Shown: one piece after another, positions 58,801-64,000 of the stretch
How positions within the stretch are numbered: the stretch's first letter is position 1
How the letters are laid out: each line of letters opens with the position of its first letter
NCBI GenBank assembly: GCA_012934845.2
Contig: WNNJ02000960.1
Coordinates: 1 to 64,000 of the forward strand
Direction: 5' to 3'
Source of the DNA: Pomphorhynchus laevis
Lineage: Eukaryota > Acanthocephala > Palaeacanthocephala > Echinorhynchida > Pomphorhynchidae
DNA length: 64,000 nucleotides
Made by a program: the position numbers and the translations under genes
The notes under the pieces: model-generated
Told to the model about the DNA's origin: nothing
What the model saw: the letters and a program-made list of their open reading frames with translations, nothing else
The model's database searches: none

Positions 58801-58857
58801 GAAAACATTTTGGCTATCAAATGTATTCCTACTATCGTTATAGTTAAACGGAGACAT
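43864..58857 (-). CDS. DNAH5/DNAH8-like: Axonemal outer-arm dynein heavy chain, gamma type (DNAH5/DNAH8-like), 4,997 aa
   Basis: A microtubule motor ATPase of the ciliary or sperm-flagellar outer arm. Tail: DHC N1 from about residue 380 (EIEFWRNANVQLATL). Linker (DHC N2): about 1,700-2,100. Walker A motifs: AAA1 GSASTGKTETT (K2221) with CFDEFNRI; AAA2 GPSGVGKSS (K2502); AAA3 GEPRTAKT (K2846); AAA4 GGSGKRS (K3262). Stalk coiled coils lie at about 3,490-3,600 and 3,715-3,820, with the microtubule-binding region between them, then AAA5/AAA6 and a C-terminal domain near GRPKLFWIAGYFNPSGFL. LPALSVAAQQI after Walker B and SKLVDEDKPPFLSLLNDLFP place it with gamma chains. AAA1 reads GSAST where GPAGT is usual, but the GxxxxGKT pattern holds. 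It is a few hundred residues longer than typical (about 4,600), mostly N-terminal of AAA1. No intron interrupts 15 kb, which is unusual. The start Met is only 13 bases inside a donor-like GTAAGT, so the true N-terminus could differ. Confidence 0.93.
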   Translation of the reverse strand: MSPFNYNDSRNTFDSQNVFLSGVNSISSLIFSSIVNYKERINEETGSLIDKIIDILTISSGIDKYTIISKILENDLKLQKIIEFCSSNVKASEKSSLSKSLISRENVSKSDIGIKISNEHVSENVFTENIDEAIIISVVAWTDNGDGNYILNKEVSVFINESISALPPGSVGIMIVIFPKYRHNNDIERRNESNDSFGSLFTFRFAVTPTLNDIFSNFQSVTSNQVKYKISSVAANACMLLQKVYLPIISKMKGSSIGKLLQSLNLTNQILNSSEQSFRNVQLALPSSLTYKLTQSGTIHYNIDYNSQHLLERTVLLLENAQDIASIILELSVIPSVVRQSELYLELIMNKVKYVLSLLTEIRWRTVTCPSNEKVKLTGLDAEIEFWRNANVQLATLLKTVSHPRHKVNVYLLRDAISSNKLLEWFNCEKRLVSNLCEAQENFKYLLSLSKISSPIYGSDLAMVKQFLPLLMHSVKLICKVSRHYSEPRHISDLLLCLCSQIVQCCKKCLTCNVVDNIISIKDQTFKLVEEVCHMHIDLTNELLKMIVSGTPEKAASSMPLIGHVFMAMEALDNVSTEYTFSPINMFLLRIQKIIHVRNTIKKYGSQLNKVTLRDFSMEAEHLEELLSKLIARPGSFSEHYTLLLEEEDPTFKRWYKDIFLSDLDILNKAFIESLEYRVHKIFKSKCRSINEVLRCLKSIKSMKIDDLRKCVIKLYSEVVLYIINTEFSLVMSIYEHEKRNASYFNLTTYDTVSQIQWVRGLYYRIKKPVNEILSVDCISDAEKDLLKREFDKRAQVLTMHELLTHRHWLKSVEHLLNALKSPIFIENQHEDSKQNYYSTFFRLNKIAENIPLKNGLSLFHLNFDPFIECADHTIRELLDMNISCPSICFDLLNNWSNLEANAYRLRHIVRIYNDIQIRSSKRTYRNVIKKLFCEYPSKLYSLLQEGKIIYNWQSPGLTKYTEQCDLEVDMMENLVYRVEWLVVNRIHRHLDTLFNIYLMTIPNVTSKTHMSNYNGQQVNEKHQCLTLEEFAQLTKKDTLTAAVSIAALNSKIENAVLDLIEMFTEACDDQAGSMNFRPCHGSTVKLGRLGKPQRSIVQTFALTDKGLRKIHQLRSLPTSQQTIEDSENKSNEDGKQLQEINGEIARVWNYYEGRMTEGLIYITINSLDKLREHLFSRKRVHLNKDEKCKTALYVQSSDALNDEHVQTLVFCVDVILEDQIIKLSPSVDKLQHSVNQVVQYILNVSKGVKRWGQSKELKADMIHCIDYPGRLDAMRGDIDVFQLILKKLSTLDCKFIPENAKSTDVYNLFELPPAVLYNDIRTDVEVNRIYKDLSNCIVMNKEMFESSLQYLYKYSYIWQSDETISDKIVAIRRENFEIMSILNGLSELDNMVKSIQHIEDYQNVFLVKLITTSFKSDIVQQAVNRKLKAREHVQQLLIENAPSIHMLMQRLINNLDKVICSVDDFKTVLSAINAKRSYQPKIERSCMKLRAAFNAIAYHYPEAQQSLRPFNITDKSEELARSYEELIAKVGLAHYDILKSSSMFVNELLKDIEVFSSELNEFDNQYQTKGPMIEGVAAKEASDRMRLFSSKFDLLWHRHRSLYEGEQLFNLPHRKFNRLYFLKKELTSFNRIYALFDQANQTIDRFKDTVLSKINISSMTDEISDLMSRCKRMPTSLKKWPAYRELSELIAEFLEKIPLLEMLSEKAMQIRHRQNMESIFNIHLNVSDDAFQVGQLVGIPIIEKKEQLEDVCIRAMKEQEIEAKLNSLESEWRTRKFKLAPFKMRVNIILKGQDTSEAISAIEDSNLILANLASNRYNEHFKVDNQKCIDGLAITYEVKTKWIQVHNLWVYLEAVFIGGDISRQLPLEARKFNAVDKMWLKMITKVKETPNILSCCISYDNNLEMLDFMLSQLDMCQTSLAGYLESKRLIFPRFYFLSDAVLLEILGQASEPIKLQPYFNAFTESVNSVKFNESSKETEDYAAKSSGQSQQHSGILAIQSEDNEVLKLVRPVYTKKTTVEEWLGDFLLSCQDTVKARMQKCVASMGNSEFDLQSFFLEENQQFRSIILQLLWTATSENAIKNQLKTGNSVRKASKYFQLLLDQLIEITVYDLSSMNRLKYDTYITIHIHQRDVFSDLVNLNLKDVRDFDWTKQSRFYYEDVTNSMVVSITDVDLMYGNEFLGCSERLVITHLTDRCYISLAQALGMCYGGSPAGSASTGKTETTKDMAKSIGKYCIVLKCSEQFDYKGLSKTFEGLARSGCWGCFDEFNRINLPALSVAAQQIQTLLHAKRNRHSELLFTDGQRISMDTSFAIIITMNPGYAGRQELPENIKVNFRVVALMVPDRQIIIRVKLASCGFKNNVVLSQKFYLLYKLCEDQLSKQVHYDFGVRNVRAVLRTLGTAKRQNAEEESVAVLIVLRYMNISKLVDEDKPPFLSLLNDLFPSVAIKADNKNDLHVAIDFKCNELNLCNHADWNLKILQLYDTQLVRHGILVLGPSGVGKSSCITVLQGALTIMGTLTREYRMNPKAITSAQMFGELDVATNDWSDGGFSILWRRFLKMYSNSVKKQRKESWWMVLDGPVYAVWIENLNSVLDDNKLQTLANGDRIPMVTNVKVIFEVHNIDNASPATVSRNGMLYMSRSTLSWRAITQSWLASYKDKKYNNAIYKVLDNVFDKLEQYVRIYLSPTMSAYECNYISQMLSLTDGMNAEFDQYNGNDDVLKRLSSFTIILSFGALLELDDRSKLEVFIRDNLSDQLNLNNQSFSNTIVGNCTQSVFDHFVSKEGVWEHWSRLVNDWKYPMESESPLEYSKILVPNVDNVRTMYLVDSIARQKKPVLLVGEPRTAKTVIINNFMSTSYDATVHECRTMNFSSATTPNQIHRTLESYFDKRVANTIGPAENKHMTIFIDDLSMPMVNKWGDQTANEVVREVIEFNGFYSLDKPCEWTNIVDIQFLAAMIKPGGGRNNIPERLRRHFITFNCTLPENEATEKIFMSIANNFYESRGFSMGIINACSCIVEATRQIWQAVKLKMLPTPAKFHYIFNLRDLSKIWEGIIRISSSECSTVKELVHLWRHDCSRVLSDRLIIESDIEWFKTVLNDETAKPTHRLIEKEIEQEAGANSVRESFASFGDSSRHTINAVGVRSSRSDAKISIKKSGDIANSYEDDLYCDFQRAKIEVTDDNVDNFEAGDSLQPRLYERVLDMETIRNILKNNMERMNVEVKGNIMDIVFFDDSIKHLLRVSKIITKPKGHALLVAIGGSGKRSMAALAAYICGHKIFKIMLTRIYNVTSFLEDMRLLYKMVPKSERGVSFILVDTDINDEQYLEYVNNMLNTGEIPGLLGKEDNEPVLNELDFSIKRMNPKSIIMKETLMQHYRQKIRANLHIILCLSPEKKRFRERAMKFPGLISGCTIDWYHKWPIKALTSVRSYYLQKFEMDCRPSTKTAVIKVMSQIRHDISTTCYKYFELTRRLISVTPKSFLSFITSYQQQHMERREYLEKEKTKMKIGIDKLHKAAEQVNSISAELVGKEKEIEALNSIASEELRSTEGIKKNAEQQEEHVKKIKHDAESIVEIIAEQKEAADREMEPAKHVLDECKKALLEITKPDIDYLKKLPNPPQLIMIIIDSILILLRYRVGSITINTNVGSKLPPFYNTNNSEISKMLSYPQIMKMLYELNPDELNDEILELTGSYFKYVGYDYNMAYKVFKNLAPLTNWAKKMEQYYDKNKAVLPLINNVRKLEFKHKKAQLKLNRAEGDYQTTSQILQKCLVQYQKAIDEKKVVQDQYDALQHRRDTAASLIDGLTDERKRWSGQSIYLERTINRLPGDVLLATTFICYAGPFSKNFRNLLTENWLKIIRQERIPLTDRFDIVNNMVDEACINEWNLEGLPTDRLSTENGIIITKNNRYPLLIDPQLQGKTWIAKKESQNDLIITQLNSKSFRDQIEKCLPGGQTLLIEDVEEELDPTMDYVLDKKYFKLGTSMKCKIGDRDVDMNDNFMLYITTKLSNPEFPPEKFARCAVIDFAVTMLGSEEQLLAIVINHERAQIGRERVITAKEMPANQKRLKELENSLLLKLTSIKGSVLDDLELIRALNENKSTANDIKQKMMIAEKTRIKLEFAREEYRYVAIRGSVLYFIITEMVLVNHMYQTSLHQFLEIFNQSMDSSYSNSYSIKSTNSNQRANDIVKRLTEMTWNYVSRAIYRHDRLLFTLLFALKIKLRSGDIKINEFMAFVKGGASIYLDSCTPKRYSWIDNVALMNLVKISHTPRFRNIMQHLKENEFQWKVWQSSSKLKETNPIIPLNKGINYEFDILLMVRVWSPDKIIVTAQTFIAHTIGKQLVQPYILRIKDLVNESNSKKPILALLSSGNDPTNSIVSIAAKKCKEISIMALGQGQEQHARSAMLHAMQTGNWILLQNCHLGLEYLNKFYVELNTIDSHQDFRAWLTTEYNKYFPVQMLQRAIKFTNEAPQGIRAGLFRTYQNVTQEFIEAISAKPWPSLIYSISCLHSVFQERRKYGSMGWNASYEFSQTDWEASLKYIGNLFARYDKNPIISWKALRYMIGEIQYGGRVTDYMDRRLILSYSKLWFKEALLTDRFDFCPPTNIYSIPQSDKMKDILAFISNLPITDKARIFGLHANSDRSYQIMQSSYVLSTIVSIQPKDESSTIIPILLKTSFKKDEDESKASSELISVLDQSRETNVKRIATEMFTKLPENLSELEIRKRLQIMGSIQPMSIFLTHEINRMQKLLNIITQSITDVILAIDGVIVLSDELKQTVDNIYDGRAPIMWTRYSWISEGLGFWFSELVSRNTQFENWIRKGRPKLFWIAGYFNPSGFLTAMRQEITRSHHDWALNFVTLESTVTRMNKEDVRQAPTEGVYIYGMYLEGVAWNPKQASLCEAVNKILYHLMPVIYMYAVNEQSKTKKIAANITHIKSERRANRISGVDKKQRNSKTVAKIYDCPVYKRTTRTGENYITSIQLNSGNEEPLHWILRGAALINNVN

Positions 58858-58865
58858 AAAAAGTA

Positions 58866-58994
58866 ACTTACCGAAATTAAATCTTTGTTTCGTTTTGCTT
58901 CAGAGTTTGAAATTATCATGTAGAGAAAGAGCGCTAAATTAAACGTTCTGGTTGCCAGGCTGACAGTGGGCACGGAAGAAATCAAACATAACAT
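58866..58994 (-). other. Possible upstream exon with splice donor before the dynein start
   Basis: A minus-strand frame from 58,994 (MLCLISSVPTVSLATRTFNL...) stays open to a consensus donor, G|GTAAGT at 58,866-58,871, just upstream of the dynein ATG. If it is spliced, the annotated ATG would lie in an intron and the dynein N-terminus would come from elsewhere. I saw no matching acceptor that I trust. The same arrangement is in the left copy (10,114-10,242). It may simply be 5' UTR. Confidence 0.3.
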
Positions 58995-59883
58995 TGCATA
59001 CTTGTTATTTAAAGAGTAGTATTTTACGAACCAGCTATATTTGGTTAAATTATTGTATATTTATCGTTCTTAAGGACAGTTTTTCAATTTGGTTAACTAC
59101 ACAATAAAATTTTAATACACTCTTATTTAATTTCAATTAGACATTTTTATTGTTTTGAGGGATTTTCACATATTTAGGTAACCGATGCTGAATTAGAAAG
59201 ATAAATATGATTTTTAACATAAATAATGTTTAATATACATTTTTTAGCCTACCTCAAATTTAATATTTCTAAGTCATCTTGAATAAAAATATTGATGCTA
59301 AATAAAAATAGGGTGTTATGATAAAAAAATAAAAGCAAATTAATATCTCGAATCAATATATCACTTATTATGTTAAAACAATGACGTAATTTATCTTGGC
59401 AAAATTTAATAAACAAAGCAAAATGTTATGCGAGGACTGATTAATATCCTTCTATCAAGAGGCTATAAATTATTATAATAAATAATTCAATATGTGGTTT
59501 TGGTAAATGTAGCGATAAATAGCAACAAATTAATGAACTGTATTTGGTGTTGTTTCTTATAAATCTTAACATAATGGCACAATGTAACATGTATGTATTA
59601 TTAATAAAAATAAATCCAGATTCAATAATATAATCGATTTAATCCTCATCGAAATAATAAATATTTACGGCATTAGCTTTGCATGTTAACAGTAGATTGT
59701 AATGTAAATTGTTATATTTCTGTCATGATAAAATTTATAAAAATTGCTCGAAATAAGATAGTCAGTAGCCAAATTAAATATCAAATAATCGTTTAATATA
59801 TATGAAAAAGTTGTATATTTTCATCTTCATCTCTATGGTGTGAACATGAAATCGCTCCAATGTTTTGATTGATTTAACTGGTT
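58995..59883. other. Non-coding region upstream of the intact dynein gene
   Basis: Equivalent to 10,243-11,131 of the left copy. AT-rich, with no gene or defensible promoter element recognised. Confidence 0.45.
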
Positions 59884-60149
59884 GTTTTGTTAAATTATAA
59901 GCTTAGATTGGTGAATCATTGATTTTAAGAGTTTCTTTTCGTTTTCACTTAATTTTGTATATATAATACGGGAATAATTATCAAGGATGTCAATGACTTC
60001 GATAGAAAATCCAAATATTGGAACAAGAAACTATTTGTTTATCTATGCTATATCAAAATTTTATTCCCGTATTGTATATACAAAATTAAGTGAAAACGAA
60101 AAGAAACACTTTAAATCAATGATTCACCAATCTAAGCTTATAACAAAAC
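59884..60149. repeat. Long imperfect inverted repeat (hairpin), right copy
   Basis: Same structure as 11,132-11,397: two arms of about 90 bp around a loop of about 78 bp. By eye it is unchanged between the copies. Confidence 0.8.
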
Positions 60150-60295
60150 TAAAATCAGATATTACGTTTCTAAAATGTTTTGTCAAATGAATGAAACAAG
60201 ACAATTTTGTGCTAATCATGTGTTTTGCTCAATAAATTATAAATATCTTGCATTACTGTTGACAACATTTTACAACGAGCGCAACGAGCGCAGCG

Positions 60296-60330
60296 ATTTG
60301 TGAAAGATCCTATTCGGATCTTTCACAAAT
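60296..60330. repeat. Perfect 15-bp inverted repeat, right copy
   Basis: Identical to 11,544-11,578. Confidence 0.8.
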
Positions 60331-62039
60331 TGATTTCTTTTATATTAAGCCATAAATCATCTTCTTCTATCCACCTATCTTCATTGATATCTATGGTTTC
60401 TACTATGTTTTCAGTTTGCATTGTTATGTTCTGTGACATATTTCTCGGCAAATACAGATCAATTTCAACGGTACACTTTACAAATTTACCATTTGAGTTT
60501 GGGATGTTATTTAATGTGATTGTGCATATCTGTGCGCACCAAATAAGATCATAAGATTAAATCGATTCTGCAAACTTGATAGCTGAACAATAAGATTTTC
60601 ATAATCAACCTATTCTTCATTAATGTACACTAAGTCTTCTGAAATTGTCTTAGAAGACTGATACAAGACCGATACGATTTGCAGCATTGAAAATATGGAA
60701 GTGGAGAGGAATTATTATCCTTTAAATCAAACTGAACAGCTCCATTCGATAATACATTAAAGATTACGTCAAATTGACCCAAAACTTTGATGATAAATTT
60801 GAGATTTTTGGATGAGTTCGGTGTACGTGTAATCAATTTGGCATCGTATTGATCGACCGTGTTTTAAAAGACCTCAAATGTACCGACACATTCTTCAATT
60901 TGTTTCATTTGATTATTTTTACTTGATATTTTTACTTGTGATTTTTCGATTTAATTCTTGAACAAATTCGAAAGAAAATTTCTTTCAGATTTAAATGTCA
61001 ACCATTCACATAAAATGTAAAAGAGTTTGATTATTTTGATTAAAGAATTTAGCAGACTGAAACTTTTGATGCCACCTAATTGTGTCTAGGTGCCATTTTG
61101 GTGAAAGTGTAAGAATATGAGACCGGATTTTACTTTGATAAAAATATTGTTCATGATATATTGATATTTTGTTAATTTTTGATGGTGTATAAAACGGTTT
61201 TGACGACTGCATCATTGTCAAACAAGTGATCGATTATGTTCCTAATAGACATTTTATTTATTTACGATTGGAGTGTAGGTAGCTTGAGTAACACGGCCAA
61301 TGTGTAGAACAGGCGAGCATCGTGGTTATTTTTGTAATAGAAGCATTGAATATAATAGTTTTTCTAACCTTTTAATTAGTGATTTAAGATCGCGGATAAT
61401 TTAGGGATTGTTAATTATGCCAAGTGCAGCTGAAAAATGGAGGAAATCAGTTACAATTGTCCTTTCAGAATCGATACAGTTAAACCACTCCTAAATGAAG
61501 TAAGCGTACACTAACGTATCCGTGAAAACTTGGTGCTGTGAGATTTCACATAATCACATGATCTACGTTTATCGTAAATGGAGATTATGTATTTATGAAT
61601 CAATATAAGCAGCATATCGTAAGAACATGAGACCGGATTTTTCTTTGATAAAGAGACTGTTCATGATAATTAAATCAGCTAACTGAGTCTACGTATTTAA
61701 TATAATTATAAAATAAACAAAATATAATAATGCTAAATCAAAATTTGAATAATTAAATTAATAAAATTAATAATTGTTTTTAGATTTTCTATAATTTAAA
61801 TCAAGTTAAAATAAAAAATTGAAATTTAAAATAAAAGTCATTTTTATAAATTGACTAATAAATAACAGACGTTGTATCAGAATAAGGATTAGAGGTCATC
61901 AGGAGGAACTGCTATGCTATCAGGTTTCGGCCCCTAACTTTTCTACCCAACATAGCAGCGGGGCCAAATACATGCTAATGATATATTTCCTCTGATAAAA
62001 CTATCTAGTATCTTATTCTAAAACAAAGTATATTATTTA
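60331..62039. other. Non-coding region with repeats, right copy
   Basis: Equivalent to 11,579-13,285. It includes the GAGACCGGATTTT direct repeats (about 61,108 and 61,620), the GACTCAG...ACGTA motif (about 61,671-61,695) and the GC-rich fold at about 61,884-61,984. It differs from the left copy by about two substitutions and two single-base indels. Confidence 0.5.
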
Positions 62040-62554
62040 TTATCCATCCATAGTTTGTGCTAACTGCACTATTTCGGGACCACGAGAATCGTCGTACGCT
62101 TGACACAGCAACTTCGCGCTTTCAAATTGGGTAAGTGCCTCGATTTGAGGATCTCGAAAGCCCAAACCTCCTAGTTTTGCCGGCAATGCGAATATCGAAC
62201 GATCAGTAGATGTCGGTTCGTGTTCCGTGACTTTAGTGAAAAAATGGACACACATTTGTCGTGCGACAAATGTGTGTCCATTTTGCTTGAACAGCATGTA
62301 CGAAGGCTACATAGCATTAGTGTGAGTCCAGCTCTGAGATAGACATCAAATTTGTAATGAGCTCTTTCCATGCATCAACTGACACTTTGACAAAGTTCTC
62401 GATGAAATTAGTATCACGAACAGGGCTCCCCAGTATTTTTTATCCGCATCGGTGTAATTGTACTCCTTCGTTTTGTAGCGTATATGTTTCCAGATCGTGA
62501 ACGTGATCATGAACTAAGAGTTTGGTCTTGGCCAGATTGACATGATAACCATAT
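62040..62554 (-). mobile_element. GASSWL/CCHC-family RT fragment, right copy
   Basis: Same as 13,286-13,800, including the perfect palindrome (62,241-62,284). The N-terminal part of the same family lies on the same strand from 63,246 upward, with the gypsy piece in between. The gypsy element may therefore have landed inside a GASSWL-family copy. Confidence 0.65.
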
Positions 62555-62561
62555 TGTGGTC

Positions 62562-63245
62562 TGCCGTGAATTAACTAACTTGTGTTTTAATGTTATTTGT
62601 TTTGTAGATGTTTCCAATAAAGCTACATTAGCCTCACTTTGGATCTTAACAATTTATTGAAAACATTTGTGTGAGCATTTGTTGTCAAGATGGACCCAGT
62701 CGGTAACGGATTGGCGAACGTTGATTATGCACGATATCTGCAGCCAAGTAAACTTACAATAGACACAGAAGACCCAAACGGAGCGGATATTTGGAAACAT
62801 TGGCTATCAACATTCGAAGCGTTTATCGAACACATCGGAGCTCCGTGTGAGATTCGATTGACGTTACTGCGTAATTACGTTTCTCCTCGCTATGGAAAGT
62901 GCGGGAAAACGTTCAACGGTAATCGAAGGACCTTATTATTTACTAGCTCATGTTTCCGACAGCAGAGAGGAAGATGCGGTAGATCAACTGGCACAAATGA
63001 ATGATAGAGTAGTTGCAACAATCAAAAGTAATTGGAAGTTTTTTTTGTGGAAGTCAATCAAAGCATAGTCGAGAATCTTGTCCGGCAAAAAATTCAATTT
63101 GCCATAAATGTCAGAAGGAAGGACATTTTGCAAGAGCGTATCGATCTTCACAATTCGGTCGTAATAAATACTCTGCGTGCATTTCTTCAATACTGTCTGA
63201 CCGAAAAGCTGTAGACCAAATATGCATTTGCAACAAAAGAGTAGA
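62562..63245 (+). mobile_element. Ty3/gypsy fossil, 5' part only (broken)
   Basis: The LTR (62,562-62,651) and gag-like start are the same as at 13,808-14,491. The element ends at 63,245, where unrelated minus-strand sequence begins, so protease, RT, RNase H and integrase are not present here. Same family and apparent age as the left copy. Confidence 0.8.
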
Positions 63246-64000
63246 CTGTTCCGATTCTACTCTTTGTAGTATGTTTATAGCTGCCCTCATGTTTCCCTCT
63301 TGCATTTGTCGAGAAAAAGCTCGTTGTGTGTCGTTTAAAGGGTTATTTAAGGATGATGTTCTCTTTTGAACAGCCATTGATTGTACTACATGCGCTTCAT
63401 CCATTAACTCTTTGTATGATTCACCTTCCCATATGTGTAATCTTCATTCAAGCGTCTTTCGTAAAAGTGAAGTTTTCTGGTGGGTATGGATTGGAGGATT
63501 ATCTGGCAGATAACCACTACCTCCTTTAGATCAATTTATTGTCCTCGTCCAGTATGAGCTATTTCGATATATTTTGATGCTATTAGGTATATTATCCGAC
63601 GACTAACATTACATAAGGGCAACGAAACCAGGTTTGGCATCCATCTGATTACATGACTGTAGGCTTCTGTGATGAAGTTCACGTAAAAGTTTGAATAATT
63701 GTTGCTCTTGCCTTGTCTTCCGAACGCATCAATGTTATAATTTGTAGTAAGGGTACCTGTCGTTGATATATCTCGCTCACTGACCTCCGTTGACGCAATT
63801 CCGGTTATATGCAGGTGGGAGCCAATCCGTTCGCTTACATTTGCTGAGGCTGACAATTGTATGCGTCCACATCTGTTCGTACATCCTAATGCTCTGCAGT
63901 TCGTACATTGCCTTTTGGACTTTACACACTTACAGCCGACGCATTTTGAGCTTTACTATTGCAGCTACAACAAAGTAAAACTGTCGACAGTTTGCCGCGT
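63246..64000 (-). mobile_element. GASSWL/CCHC-family retroelement, N-terminal region
   Basis: The minus strand, from the right edge, begins with a Cys-rich cluster (about 63,860-63,965: CVGCKCVKSKRQCTNC, then GCTNRCGR). A Ser/Thr-rich spacer follows, then FITEAYSHVIRWMPNLVSLP (about 63,600-63,690) and QRAFSRQMQEGNMRAAINIL (about 63,270-63,330). The same order (Cys cluster, W-PN segment, then -RAF--LM--G-M-AA---L) opens the large RT proteins of this family. Frames are interrupted, and the 5' end is beyond the window. Confidence 0.65.

Larger units (their letters stand above)
48748..63245. repeat. Right copy of the ~14.5 kb direct duplication
   Basis: This is the partner of 1-14,491. It contains the 5' two-thirds of the intact dynein gene, 3.2 kb of upstream DNA, a GASSWL-family RT piece and the first part of a Ty3/gypsy element. 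Similarity stops abruptly after 63,245, where the right copy enters a minus-strand RT-family sequence and the left copy continues through the gypsy element. Confidence 0.93.

Overview
The window is AT-rich animal nuclear DNA. Three things point to an invertebrate with motile cilia or flagellate sperm: a very long axonemal dynein heavy-chain gene, several lineages of non-LTR and Penelope-like retroelements, and Ty3/gypsy fossils. I cannot name the species. No prokaryotic operons, rRNA, tRNA or CRISPR arrays were seen.

The only clearly intact host gene is on the minus strand at 43,864-58,857: an uninterrupted 4,997-codon reading frame for an outer-arm (gamma type, DNAH5/DNAH8-like) axonemal dynein heavy chain. 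Its front two-thirds, its upstream region and a stretch of retroelements (48,748-63,245) recur in the same orientation at 1-14,491. I count only about ten substitutions and four small indels between the copies, mostly by eye. The left dynein copy is split by a one-base insertion and runs off the left edge. This is either a very recent segmental duplication with a period of about 48.75 kb or an unmerged haplotype in the assembly.

Layout: 1-10,105 second dynein copy (minus). 10,106-13,285 upstream non-coding DNA with a long hairpin and palindromes. 13,286-13,800 piece of a reverse-transcriptase (RT) family here called the GASSWL/CCHC family. 13,808-17,319 Ty3/gypsy fossil with 90-bp LTRs. 17,399-19,340 two more pieces of the GASSWL family in opposite orientations. 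19,345-20,960 Penelope-like element with a downstream GIY-YIG remnant, an inversion and a hammerhead-like motif. 20,961-25,260 very AT-rich DNA with two weak exon candidates.

25,262-38,485 is a nest of decayed copies of a second Penelope-like family, in which the GIY-YIG endonuclease precedes the RT (the permuted Naiad-type order). It is interrupted by RTE-type LINE insertions (30,864-31,068 and 32,824-34,407, the latter with a 17-bp target duplication), a GASSWL-family tail (35,859-36,436) and a 190-bp unknown insert with an 8-bp duplication. Beyond it come a GC-rich island (38,500-39,185), a LINE RT remnant (40,130-40,850) and an old Ty3/gypsy fossil (about 41,300-43,000). After the intact dynein, the duplicated upstream region repeats. 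At 63,246 it switches to the N-terminal part of the GASSWL family.

Apart from the dynein there is little coordinated gene content. The rest is a retroelement graveyard whose main interest lies in domain order, nesting, inversions and the near-identical duplication. No wholly new system is demonstrated. The best leads are the permuted Penelope-like family with its recurrent terminal motif, the hammerhead-like RNA motif, and the duplication boundary inside a retroelement.
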